This document shows positions 16,377-24,541 of a DNA stretch of 64,000 nucleotides, piece after piece; position 1 is the stretch's first letter; each line of letters opens with the position of its first letter. The position numbers and the translations under genes are program-made. The notes under the pieces were generated by a model, which was given only the letters and a program-made list of their open reading frames with translations, had not been told where the DNA came from and did not search any database. The DNA comes from Nitrososphaerota archaeon. Lineage in GTDB: Archaea > Thermoproteota > Nitrososphaeria_A > Caldarchaeales > Calditenuaceae. Location of the stretch: contig WUQR01000139.1 of assembly GCA_009889515.1 (NCBI GenBank), positions 372,001 to 436,000 of the forward strand. The letters are read 5' to 3'.

Positions 16377-18482
16377 GTGGCGCCTGTCAGTTTTCTTCCT
16401 TCAGAGAGGCTGTGGTCGATTAGTGCTGGGGAGCTCCACTATGTCTTGAAGGTGGCTGATGACGGGTCGCTTATTAACGTGCATTTTGGTGGTCGTGCGG
16501 AGTTTGGAGAGTCAATCCAGCTGGGGGGCCACTTCCCCTTTGAGCCTGGGCTGCACCTGTTGCGCGAGGAGTATAGCACATTTGGAGGTCTCAGGTTCAT
16601 GGAGCCGTGTCTCAAGGCTGAGCTTCCGGGAGGGGTGAGGGACTGTGTCCTAAAATACGAAGGTCACAGACTGATCGATGAGAATGGACTCTCAATAACG
16701 CTCAAAGATATTGGATACAATCTCCTGGTTGACCTTCACTATCGCGCATACCCCCAGTACAATTTGGTTGTGAGGTGGGCTGAGATCCGCAACGCGGGGC
16801 CTGGGCCCGTCATCCTCGAGGAGGTCCTCTCTGGGGCTGTCTCGCTTCCGCGGAGAAGCAGCTGGCGTATGACTTTTCTGGCGGGCCACTGGGCTGGTGA
16901 GACGAAGATTGTTCAGGAGGAGCTTAGGGCTGGCAAGAAGGTCTTGGAGAGTAGGCGTGGTGTAACCAGTCACCAGCTTAACCCCGCTGTGTTCTTTGAT
17001 GCGGGTGATGCGGGTGAGGAGGAGGGTGAGGTGTGGGGCTGTCTGCTGGCTTGGAGTGGTAACTGGAAGTGTGTCTCGGAATATGTGGGGCATGACCAGC
17101 TCAGAGTCTCGATGGGTGTAAACGACTTCGACTTCAGCCTCTATTTGGGGCCGGGAGAGACCTTCAAGACCCCTAAAATGGTCCTGACACACAGTGAAGG
17201 TGGTTTCGGAGCGCTGAGCAGGTCCCTCCACCGTTTCGAGAGAGATGTAGTCCTGCCGCGAAACAATGCCAAGAAGCCGCGCCCAGTAGTCTACAACACT
17301 TGGGAGACACTGTATTTCAATGTCAACGAGGAGAACCTGAAAAGGCTGGCCGACCTTGCAGCGGAGATCGGCGTAGAGGTCTTCGTGGTTGATGATGGCT
17401 GGTTTAAGGGTCGAAATGATGACAGGGCGGGGCTCGGAGACTGGGTTCCAGACCCTAAGAAGTTTCCCCGCGGGCTTGGCCCAGTGATTGAGCATGTCAA
17501 GTCTAAGGGTATGATCTTCGGAATCTGGGTTGAGCCCGAGATGGTAAACCCCAACAGTGACCTATACAGGCTTCACCCAGATTGGGTGTATCACTTCCTT
17601 GGAAGGCCGAGAAGTGAGATGAGAAATCAGCTTGTCCTAAATCTGTGTAGAGAGGATGTGAGAGAGTATGTTTTTGGATGGCTCGATAGATTGCTAACGG
17701 AGAATGATATTGGATTCGTCAAGTGGGATATGAATAGGAGCTTTAGCGAGCCTGGCTGGCCGGACGCTCCTCGCGAGAGGCAGAGGGAGATCTGGGTTAG
17801 GCATGTCCAAGCAGTATACGAGATTCTTGAGGAGCTCAGGAGGAGGCATCCGAACGTGATCTTTGAAGGCTGCTCCGGTGGAGGTGGTAGAGTCGATCTT
17901 GGGGCAATGGAGCGGTTTGACCAGTTCTGGACAAGCGATAACACCGACGCCCTTGACAGGCTATTCATACAAGAGGGGTTCACGATGGCTTATTGTCCGA
18001 AGACCATGGGGGCGTGGGTGACAGGTGTTCCGAACTTCCTTACCAACAGGTTCCTCTCACTCGAGTTCAGGTTCCACTCTGCGATGATGGGAGCCCTAGG
18101 TATCAGCGTCAACCTACTAGAGCTAAGTAAGAATGAGATTGAAGAGGTTAAGATGCATATAGACTTCTATAAGAAGGTTAGGCATATTGTGCAGGATGGA
18201 GACCTCTACAGGCTTAAGAGTCCGAGGACCGGAGAGTTCGCCGCCTTCCAGTATGTTACACCTGAGAAGACAGAGTCGTTACTTTTCGCCTTCACTCTAC
18301 AGCAAGGGTTTGGAAAGCGAATGCCGAATATACGGCTCCGCGGACTGGACCCAGATCTTGCCTACGAGCTTGACGGTAGCGGCCAAGTGTTCAGCGGTTC
18401 ATACCTTATGAGCTATGGCTTAGACCTCGGAATTAGGGGTGATTACAAGAGCATGGTGGTTTACCTCAAGGCAAGGAAGTAG
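16377..18482 (+). CDS. Alpha-galactosidase, glycoside hydrolase family 36
   Basis: 701-residue GH36 enzyme that would release alpha-linked galactose from oligosaccharides by a retaining mechanism. The N-terminal beta-sandwich covers roughly residues 1-300, then the TIM barrel. Nucleophile D451 lies in KWDMN, and acid/base D521 in TSDNTD. VDDGWF near 340 and WVEPEMV near 383 are further family motifs. A GTG start at 16377 fits an AAAATAT element 26 bases upstream. No signal peptide is seen, so it is probably cytoplasmic. The length matches archaeal and bacterial GH36 proteins. It stands alone, upstream of an alcohol dehydrogenase. Confidence 0.9.
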   Translation: MAPVSFLPSERLWSISAGELHYVLKVADDGSLINVHFGGRAEFGESIQLGGHFPFEPGLHLLREEYSTFGGLRFMEPCLKAELPGGVRDCVLKYEGHRLIDENGLSITLKDIGYNLLVDLHYRAYPQYNLVVRWAEIRNAGPGPVILEEVLSGAVSLPRRSSWRMTFLAGHWAGETKIVQEELRAGKKVLESRRGVTSHQLNPAVFFDAGDAGEEEGEVWGCLLAWSGNWKCVSEYVGHDQLRVSMGVNDFDFSLYLGPGETFKTPKMVLTHSEGGFGALSRSLHRFERDVVLPRNNAKKPRPVVYNTWETLYFNVNEENLKRLADLAAEIGVEVFVVDDGWFKGRNDDRAGLGDWVPDPKKFPRGLGPVIEHVKSKGMIFGIWVEPEMVNPNSDLYRLHPDWVYHFLGRPRSEMRNQLVLNLCREDVREYVFGWLDRLLTENDIGFVKWDMNRSFSEPGWPDAPRERQREIWVRHVQAVYEILEELRRRHPNVIFEGCSGGGGRVDLGAMERFDQFWTSDNTDALDRLFIQEGFTMAYCPKTMGAWVTGVPNFLTNRFLSLEFRFHSAMMGALGISVNLLELSKNEIEEVKMHIDFYKKVRHIVQDGDLYRLKSPRTGEFAAFQYVTPEKTESLLFAFTLQQGFGKRMPNIRLRGLDPDLAYELDGSGQVFSGSYLMSYGLDLGIRGDYKSMVVYLKARK

Positions 18483-18528
18483 GACAGAATATGCCGCCGA
18501 CTAACTATTTTCATATTGTTGGTGAGGT

Positions 18529-19545
18529 TTGAAGGCTGTAATCCTTAGACAGGAGGAGTCCAATCTACTGATTGCCAGTGTGCAGGAGCCTTCGCGTCCG
18601 GGGCGAGGCGAGGTCGTGGTCAAGGTGGAGGCTGCGGGTGTCTGTTACCGCGACCTCCTCAATCAGCGGGGGATGATGCCGAGGGCCAAGCGTCCAGTCG
18701 TGATGGGGCACGAGTTTTCAGGGGTTGTCGTCGAGCTGGGTGAGGGTGTAGAGGGCTTGGAGGTTGGTGATAGGGTGGCTGGCCTACCACACACCACATG
18801 CGGCAGATGCAGATACTGTCTGGAGGGGAGGGAGAATCTATGCAGAAACAGGCTCCAGCTAGGTGAGGAGAGGGACGGCTCTTGGGCCGAGTACATAGTA
18901 GTAAATGCGAGAGACTTGGTTAAGGTTCCAGACACGGTCGACTTAGCAGATGCCTCAATAACCGGCTGTGTCTTGGGAATGATAATTCATGCGTTAAGAG
19001 ACCAAGCGAAGGTTAGGGCAGGTGAGACGGTACTAGTTACAGGTGCTGGGGGCGGGGTCGGAATCCACGCGGTCATGATATCCAAGCTACTGGGGTGCAA
19101 GGTGGTCGCCAACACCTCAAGCAGCTCCAAGGCAGAGAGTATCAAGAAGGCCGGGGCAGACCACGTCATAATAGGTGTTGAGCAGCTCTCCGCGAGGGTA
19201 AGAGAGATAACGGGGGGCGAGGGTGTCGACGTTGTTTTAGAGTGTGTGGGCACCCCAACATTTGAGCAGTCGCTAAGATCGACGGCGTGGGGAGGCCGCG
19301 TAGTCGTGATTGGAAACGTCTCAGTCGGTAATGTAAAGGTACCTCTAGGCTACATGATACTTAGAGAAAACATGGTGGTCGGCGCCGTAGGCTCTACGCG
19401 AAGGAACATGGAAGAGGCTCTGGAGCTTTGGGGGTCTGGCCGCCTCAAACCAGCAATCACGCGATTACCGGTCGAAAGGGCATCAGAGGCGCTAGGCATC
19501 GTCGAGAGGAGAGAAAATATTGGAAAAGTGGTTTTAGTGTTCTGA
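18529..19545 (+). CDS. Zinc-dependent medium-chain alcohol dehydrogenase
   Basis: 338-residue MDR enzyme. Catalytic zinc ligands C39, H61 and E62; structural zinc lobe C91, C94, C97 and C105. The nucleotide-binding GAGGGVG lies near 167-173. The overall pattern, including the GVCYRDLLNQRG segment, is close to archaeal acryloyl-CoA reductases and related quinone-reductase-like MDRs, so the substrate may be an enoyl-CoA rather than an alcohol. Start TTG 18529 is preceded by GGTGAGG. It lies 46 bases after the GH36 gene and may be co-transcribed. Substrate uncertain. Confidence 0.85.
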   Translation: MKAVILRQEESNLLIASVQEPSRPGRGEVVVKVEAAGVCYRDLLNQRGMMPRAKRPVVMGHEFSGVVVELGEGVEGLEVGDRVAGLPHTTCGRCRYCLEGRENLCRNRLQLGEERDGSWAEYIVVNARDLVKVPDTVDLADASITGCVLGMIIHALRDQAKVRAGETVLVTGAGGGVGIHAVMISKLLGCKVVANTSSSSKAESIKKAGADHVIIGVEQLSARVREITGGEGVDVVLECVGTPTFEQSLRSTAWGGRVVVIGNVSVGNVKVPLGYMILRENMVVGAVGSTRRNMEEALELWGSGRLKPAITRLPVERASEALGIVERRENIGKVVLVF

Positions 19546-19580
19546 GTGGAGAACAGTGATGCTTGGAGTTGTCAAATAGG

Positions 19581-19590
19581 GTTAAATAAG
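19581..19590 (+). promoter_or_regulatory. TATA box of the nuoBCD block
   Basis: GTTAAATAAG, centred about 37 bases before TTG 19623. It predicts a short leader and shows that the block starts with nuoB; there is no room for nuoA between it and the alcohol dehydrogenase. Confidence 0.5.
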
Positions 19591-19622
19591 GCGTGAACCG
19601 CTAGAACGGCTGAGAACCGTAA

Positions 19623-20267
19623 TTGGCCCACTTCTGCACGTTCGCGGGCTCTAGGCGGAGGATAGGCCTCTTCAATCTCACACTAGGCTCTTCACGGGTT
19701 GTTGTGGAGTCTATAGCCAAGGAGGAGGTTCCCCCGCAGAGAATCCCCGAATCGGTCAGAAGGTATGGGGTAGGCAGGCTTAACGACGCGGGAGGAGGGA
19801 ACTTCATTATTCAGTGGTTTAGGAGGCGGTCCCTCATCAAATATATAGTGAACTGGGGCCGTCTCTCATCCCTCTTCCCAGTCCACCTCACCACGGCCTG
19901 CTGCTCGGTCGAGTTCGCCGGGACAGTAGGCTCCAGATACGATCCCGAGAGGTTTGGAATATTGAACGCGGTCGGCTCACTACGGCAGTCCGACCTCCTC
20001 ATCGTGGAGGGGACAGTGACTACTAAAATGGCCCAGAGGGTCAGGATAATCTATGACCAGATGCCTGAGCCGAAGTATGTGATTGCGATGGGTGCCTGCG
20101 CCATATCTGGCGGCCTCTATGCTAAAGACTCCTACAATGTCCTCCAAGGAGTTGACGACATAGTCCCCGTAGATGTCTACGTACCCGGATGCCCACCAAA
20201 CCCTCAGACACTCATACAAGGTTTTGTACTGCTTCGTGATAAGATATTGAACGAGGATCTAGTATGA
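19623..20267 (+). CDS. nuoB: Complex I subunit B (NuoB)
   Basis: Subunit carrying the terminal N2 iron-sulfur cluster at the membrane interface. The four ligands are visible: C93-C94 (TACCSVEF), C159 (MGACAISGG) and C190 (PGCPPNP). At 214 residues from TTG 19623 its pre-cluster extension is about 30 residues longer than usual, so a GTG at 19704 is a possible start. Its stop overlaps nuoC by 4 bases. Only B, C and D subunits appear here; the membrane arm and NADH or ferredoxin modules must be elsewhere if complex I is complete. Confidence 0.93.
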   Translation: MAHFCTFAGSRRRIGLFNLTLGSSRVVVESIAKEEVPPQRIPESVRRYGVGRLNDAGGGNFIIQWFRRRSLIKYIVNWGRLSSLFPVHLTTACCSVEFAGTVGSRYDPERFGILNAVGSLRQSDLLIVEGTVTTKMAQRVRIIYDQMPEPKYVIAMGACAISGGLYAKDSYNVLQGVDDIVPVDVYVPGCPPNPQTLIQGFVLLRDKILNEDLV

Positions 20268-20764
20268 GCGGGGAGCAGAGTGTCAACCCCAAACTCGCAG
20301 CAATCCTTGAGAGGCTCAAGCAGGTCTTAGGCGATAAGCTTAAGGGGGTTACAGTCGATAAGAAGATAATCAAGGTTGAGGTGGCTTCTGGGGCGCTGGT
20401 TGAGGCGGCGGCGATCTTGAAGGAGATGGGCTTTGATCATGTGAAGGGCGTGACTGGAGTTGACTTGATTGCACTCAAACAGAGTGAAAACGCGATAGAG
20501 CTAATCTACCATGCGGGAGCCTATCTTGATAACGATCTAGCCCCCTACGTCGTGAACCTAGCCACCAAGCTTCCCCGCGACAAGCCAGTGTCGCCGTCCC
20601 TTGTTAAAGTCTGGCCCAGTGCTGAGTACCACGAGCGCGAGACCTACGAGATGCTCGGAGTGGTATTCGAGGGGCATCCAAAGCTTAAGCGACTTTTGCT
20701 CCCGGAGTGGTGGTCAGATATTCCGCCGCTCAGGAAGGATTACAGGCCACCTGGAAGAGAATAA
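20264..20764 (+). CDS. nuoC: Complex I subunit C (NuoC, 30 kDa)
   Basis: 166-residue peripheral-arm subunit. The family signature is seen as YHERETYEMLGVVFEGHP near 124-141, followed by LLLPEW and RKDYRPP at the C-terminus. It overlaps nuoB by 4 bases (ATGA type), so the two are coupled. It is not fused to NuoD, unlike the NuoCD of enterobacteria. Function is structural support of the NuoB-NuoD electron-transfer interface. Confidence 0.92.
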   Translation: MSGEQSVNPKLAAILERLKQVLGDKLKGVTVDKKIIKVEVASGALVEAAAILKEMGFDHVKGVTGVDLIALKQSENAIELIYHAGAYLDNDLAPYVVNLATKLPRDKPVSPSLVKVWPSAEYHERETYEMLGVVFEGHPKLKRLLLPEWWSDIPPLRKDYRPPGRE

Positions 20765-20823
20765 CACAACTCATAAATCTCTCAAAGAGCATCACCACCC
20801 CCAGAGTGGGGCAGGAGAGAGAG

Positions 20824-21012
20824 TTGAGCCCGAGACTAGTCATCATTTTGCTCGCTATTCTCGTCACCTTCATTGGTGTGGGGGGAGCCTTTCTCTGGGG
20901 AGTCTTTGCAGGAGTTAGAGCTGTTCTGGGTGTACTATTCCGTTTAGGCATCATTCTAATACTTGTAGTACTCGTCCTTGCCTTTCTCTTGATGAAGCAG
21001 GGTAAGAGATAG
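20824..21012 (+). CDS. Small two-helix membrane protein between nuoC and nuoD
   Basis: 62 codons from TTG 20824, preceded by a purine-rich GGAGAG. Two strongly hydrophobic segments (about residues 4-24 and 32-56) are joined by a [11 protein letters not shown]-like loop. The end KQGKR is basic, so both ends should be cytoplasmic. The frame is open further upstream to 20707, but that part overlaps nuoC and reads as shadow. The gene sits 59 bases after nuoC and 57 before nuoD. It is not a recognisable NuoA (wrong length, no acidic helix residues). It could anchor the hydrophilic B-C-D module. Unrecognised. Confidence 0.6.
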   Translation: MSPRLVIILLAILVTFIGVGGAFLWGVFAGVRAVLGVLFRLGIILILVVLVLAFLLMKQGKR

Positions 21013-21069
21013 AAAAGTGGTTGTTGTGGAGAATAACACTATAATAGAGGCGGTGTGGAGGAGATTTGG

Positions 21070-22293
21070 ATGCAGGCGGAGGATCGGGAGGCAAGGGAGC
21101 TATACATATACGACACTGGCGAGGGGCTTGTCTTCTCCTACGGCCCACAGCACCCCGGCACAGGTCATTTCAGACTAATCGTTAGAGTCTTGGGTGATAC
21201 GGTGCTTGAGGCGGAGCCTGACCCTGGATTCGTCCACAGGGGTGAGGAGAAGATGTGCGAGTCAAAGACCTGGATAACCAATATCCCACACCTTGAGAGG
21301 CCAGTCATCCTCGACTCCGCCGGAATACTATACCCGTACTGCCTAGCCGTTGAGAAGCTGATGGGCGTCGAGCCCCCACCACGCGCAAAATACCTCCGAG
21401 CCCTGATGGCCGAGCTCAACAGGATTGGAAGCCACTTCTACTACTTCGCCCTCTATGGAGTCTTCCTGGGGCTTCCCACACCTTTCCTCTGGTGCTTCGG
21501 AGACCGCGAATTCATCGTCGACCTAGTCCAATTCATTGGAGGCCAGAGAATCACACACTCCTACTTTGTGCCCGGCGGTGTTAGGAACGACGTCCTTGCG
21601 AGGGTTCCACCCAAGCTCGTACAACACTTCAGGACATGGTATACAGAAGCTACAGGTAAGAGGCCGAGCGAGTCTGAACTCACAGACGACTTCCGCAAAT
21701 ACGCCTTACACGTAGCCGACTTCATAGACAGCCGGCTGGACTACTACTGGGACCTGATACTCGACAACTCAATATTCATAAGCAGGACACGCGGGGTCGG
21801 TAGGCTGACACCCGAGGAGGCCGCGGCACTAGGAGCCGTCGGAGTCACCATAAGAGCCTCAGGCTTGAAAAGAGATGTACGGGTTGACGAGCCCTATGAC
21901 GCATACAGCGAGGTGAAGTTCGAGGTTCCAGTGCTTACTGACGGTGATGGTTACGCCAGGGCTGTAGTAGCCTTCAGAGAGATGAAGGAGAGCCTCAAGA
22001 TTATTAGACAGCTTATTGAAGGGCTTCCGGACGGGCCCTTCAAGCTCAAACAACACCCGATAAACATCAGGGTCCCCGCCGGAGAGTCCTTCGCGAGGGC
22101 CGAAGCCGCCCACGGCGAGATGGCCTACTACATCAGGTCGGACGGCTCAGATAAACCATACAGGGTAAGAATACTTGCACCATCATTCAGGAACCTGATC
22201 GTCATACCATATACTGGACGTGGAAAAAGGATTGCAGACATACCTGTCATCTACTGGTCCAACAACTTCTGGCCTGTCGAGTGGGATAGATAA
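21070..22293 (+). CDS. nuoD: Complex I subunit D (NuoD, 49 kDa)
   Basis: 407-residue homologue of the large subunit of [NiFe] hydrogenases and partner of NuoB in quinone reduction. The N-terminal motif is GPQHPGTGHFRL, where most complex I has HPxxHG. HRGEEKMCE follows, and the C-terminal DIPVIYWSNNFWPVEWDR block ends in the conserved DR. No CxxC nickel ligands exist, so it is not a hydrogenase. ATG 21070 has GGAG 9-13 bases upstream and is preferred to GTG 21055. It converges with the Thr-rich surface-protein gene, 30 bases away. Confidence 0.93.
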   Translation: MQAEDREARELYIYDTGEGLVFSYGPQHPGTGHFRLIVRVLGDTVLEAEPDPGFVHRGEEKMCESKTWITNIPHLERPVILDSAGILYPYCLAVEKLMGVEPPPRAKYLRALMAELNRIGSHFYYFALYGVFLGLPTPFLWCFGDREFIVDLVQFIGGQRITHSYFVPGGVRNDVLARVPPKLVQHFRTWYTEATGKRPSESELTDDFRKYALHVADFIDSRLDYYWDLILDNSIFISRTRGVGRLTPEEAAALGAVGVTIRASGLKRDVRVDEPYDAYSEVKFEVPVLTDGDGYARAVVAFREMKESLKIIRQLIEGLPDGPFKLKQHPINIRVPAGESFARAEAAHGEMAYYIRSDGSDKPYRVRILAPSFRNLIVIPYTGRGKRIADIPVIYWSNNFWPVEWDR

Positions 22294-22323
22294 TCTATAA
22301 AATAAAAAGTTTGTAGGTTTACT

Positions 22324-23364
22324 CTACCGCTTTCTCTTTAAAATATAGACCACTGCTCCTGCGACAACAGCTAACACAACTAGGACAATGGCAATTATAG
22401 CTACATCAAACTGTGCAGGCTGTGGCTGAGTCTCTGTCCTTGTAGTAACTTGTGGTGTCGTGGTGGCTGTCTGCGTTGTCTGTGTCTGAGTCGCTGTTGT
22501 TGTAGGTGTTGTGGTTGTTGCTGGCGGCGTGGTGGTCTCTTCAAGAGTTACGGTCTCGACAACTGTTACAAGCCTAGTTACAGTACTTCCTTCTTTTACC
22601 ATTGTACTCACGTATGTGCTGGGTTGTAGAGTGACGGTCTGAAGAGTGGTTGAACCTCGGAACGTTGTTGTCAGCGTCTCAGATACTCCCTCAATGGTAC
22701 TCGTGTAGGTGGTAGTGAATGGCTCTATCTCCATTGTGATTCCTGGAATAGTGTAGGTGGCTGCTGAAATTGTGACAGTGTAGCCTGGAAACGCTAGATA
22801 GAAGGTGGCTGGGGCGGTCTCGAAGATGACCGTATTCAATAGCGAGATTATGTTCTCTCCACACGTCTCCCTGAGTTCACCCAGCGCAGGGAAAGTGGTT
22901 GCATATCCTAGGATTGTAGTTGCATAGCCGGGGCCGGCGCCAGTATATGTGGTTGTCCAGCCTGAGTCAGTGTAGGCTGTAGAGAAGACAACTGTCTGTT
23001 CCCTAATCACGGTTGACAGCGTCGTTCCCGGAAACTCAAACGTCCCTCCTTCGATCGTCACAGTCTGCTCAGGAATCTCTCTCAACGCTCTGAAGACAAC
23101 TACGCACGTCCTACCCGACTCTAAACGAACGTCAATAAGCACATAGCCCGGGATAACCATAGTGATTGTTCTTTCACCACCCTCAACCAAGATGGTGGTT
23201 GTAATTGTCGTACCTCCCATGGTCTCCAGCACAGTAGAAGTCCTAGTCCTAGTGATCACATTTTGTGAAAAAACACCAGCTGTGAGCCCCACGATGATCA
23301 GAGAGAATATCAGAACGAATCGTATACTCAAGAGGGTCTTACTAGAATAATCGAAAGAAGACAC
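22324..23364 (-). CDS. Thr-rich secreted surface protein with C-terminal membrane anchor
   Basis: About 346 residues. An N-terminal signal-like helix ends near GVFSQ. A beta-rich, Thr/Ser/Val-rich middle follows with several repeats of an YTIPG/FPGTTLST flavour. Then comes a Thr-Pro-Gln stalk of about 40 residues and a C-terminal membrane helix ending KRKR. This is the layout of archaeal stalked cell-surface proteins. The open frame begins at ATG 23394, but that codon is inside the promoter (TATA about 23395-23404). GTG 23364, or TTG 23331 right before the signal helix, fits better. No known domain is recognised; a role in adhesion or as an S-layer accessory is a guess. Confidence 0.65.
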   Translation of the reverse strand: MSSFDYSSKTLLSIRFVLIFSLIIVGLTAGVFSQNVITRTRTSTVLETMGGTTITTTILVEGGERTITMVIPGYVLIDVRLESGRTCVVVFRALREIPEQTVTIEGGTFEFPGTTLSTVIREQTVVFSTAYTDSGWTTTYTGAGPGYATTILGYATTFPALGELRETCGENIISLLNTVIFETAPATFYLAFPGYTVTISAATYTIPGITMEIEPFTTTYTSTIEGVSETLTTTFRGSTTLQTVTLQPSTYVSTMVKEGSTVTRLVTVVETVTLEETTTPPATTTTPTTTATQTQTTQTATTTPQVTTRTETQPQPAQFDVAIIAIVLVVLAVVAGAVVYILKRKR

Positions 23365-23394
23365 TAATCTGCACCATGTAATTAGGGGGTGCAT

Positions 23395-23404
23395 GGTATA
23401 TATT
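23395..23404 (-). promoter_or_regulatory. TATA box for the Thr-rich surface protein
   Basis: The reverse strand reads AAATATATACC. It falls 30-35 bases before GTG 23364 and overlaps the ORF's first ATG, which excludes that ATG as the start. Confidence 0.45.
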
Positions 23405-23426
23405 TGTTTCTATACCCCGTTAAACA

Positions 23427-23436
23427 CTTATTAAAG
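23427..23436 (+). promoter_or_regulatory. TATA box for inositol-1-phosphate synthase
   Basis: CTTATTAAAG, centred 26 bases before ATG 23458, indicates a leaderless transcript and fixes the start. The ATG at 23389 lies upstream of it and cannot be used. Confidence 0.6.
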
Positions 23437-23457
23437 AGGAAGTGTCTGACGAGTGAT

Positions 23458-24537
23458 ATGGGGAAAATTAAGGTCGCCATAGTGGGTGTGGGGAACTGCG
23501 CCTCCTCGCTCGTCCAAGGCGTCGAGTATTACAAAGACGCGCCTGACGACGAGTTTGTCCCCGGCCTCATGCATGTGAGGCTAGGCGGTTATCACGTATC
23601 TGACATAGAGTTCGTGGCGGCCTTCGATATTGATGAGAGGAAGGTGGGGAAAGACTTATCTGAAGCAATTTTCGCCCCTCCTAACAATACTCGAAAGTTC
23701 GCCGATGTCCCCAGACTGGGCGTCGAGGTCATGAGGGGAATGACCTTTGACAGCATTGGGAAATATCTTAAAGATGTTATTAAGAAGGCACCCGGCGAGA
23801 CGGTTGATGTCGCCTCTGTCCTGAAGGAGACTGAGGCCGACGTAGTTGTCAACTTCCTCCCAGTCGGCAGCGAGGCTGCGACTAAGTGGTATGTTGAGCA
23901 GGCTCTTGATGCGGGTACTGGGTTTGTGAACGCTATACCCGTGTTTATTGCGCGGGAGAGGAGGTGGCAGAAGATATTCGAGAAGAGAAATGTTCCGATA
24001 GTGGGTGATGATGTTAAGAGCCAGCTCGGTGCCACGATCCTCCACAGGGTCTTGGCGAAGCTATTCGTGGACAGAGGAGTCAAAATCGACAGAACCTACC
24101 AGCTAAACTTCGGCGGAAACACCGACTTTCTAAACATGCTTGAGCGGGAGAGGCTTCAGTCGAAAAAGATTTCTAAAACCTCAGCCGTAGAGTCGCTGAT
24201 TCCCTACAAGCTGAGCGAGTCCGACATACATGTTGGGCCCAGCGACTATGTCCCGTGGCTTGGGGACAGGAAGTGGGCGTACATCCGCCTCGAGGGAAGA
24301 AACTTCGGTGACTCTCCACTGACTGTGGAGGTGAAGCTGGAGGTCTGGGACTCTCCCAACTCTGCAGGCGTCGTAATTGACGCGATAAGATGTGTTAAGA
24401 TAGCCAAGGAGAGAGGGATCGGGGGGCCGCTCATATCGGCGTCGGCCTACCTCATGAAGTCTCCACCAATCCAATACCCAGATGACGTCGCGCGGACAAT
24501 GCTTGAGGAGTTTATAGAGGGGAAGCGGGAGAGATAA
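23458..24537 (+). CDS. ino1: myo-Inositol-1-phosphate synthase
   Basis: Converts glucose 6-phosphate to L-myo-inositol 1-phosphate with internal NAD redox. In archaea the product feeds inositol phospholipids and, in many thermophiles, di-myo-inositol phosphate. About 359 residues from ATG 23458. The Rossmann start [14 protein letters not shown], the VVNFLPVGS and GDDVKSQLG segments, and [11 protein letters not shown] are all family hallmarks of the archaeal/actinobacterial type. It converges on a membrane glycosyltransferase gene 4 bases away. Assignment is firm. Confidence 0.93.
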   Translation: MGKIKVAIVGVGNCASSLVQGVEYYKDAPDDEFVPGLMHVRLGGYHVSDIEFVAAFDIDERKVGKDLSEAIFAPPNNTRKFADVPRLGVEVMRGMTFDSIGKYLKDVIKKAPGETVDVASVLKETEADVVVNFLPVGSEAATKWYVEQALDAGTGFVNAIPVFIARERRWQKIFEKRNVPIVGDDVKSQLGATILHRVLAKLFVDRGVKIDRTYQLNFGGNTDFLNMLERERLQSKKISKTSAVESLIPYKLSESDIHVGPSDYVPWLGDRKWAYIRLEGRNFGDSPLTVEVKLEVWDSPNSAGVVIDAIRCVKIAKERGIGGPLISASAYLMKSPPIQYPDDVARTMLEEFIEGKRER

Positions 24538-24541
24538 TACA

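Noticed and set aside
16190-16423. 77-codon open frame ahead of the GH36 gene, and a 37-codon frame from GTG 16194 to TGA 16307
   Set aside because: The first is rich in Cys, Arg and Trp with no fold-like pattern and runs into the GH36 gene. The second has gene-like codons but no start signal or recognisable family and is too short to support.
16692-17495. 267-codon minus-strand frame inside the alpha-galactosidase gene
   Set aside because: Long because of GC-biased third positions; the plus frame contains both catalytic Asp residues and is conserved.
21070-22293. Reading the NuoD homologue as a [NiFe] hydrogenase large subunit
   Set aside because: No N- or C-terminal CxxC nickel ligands; the motifs are those of complex I.
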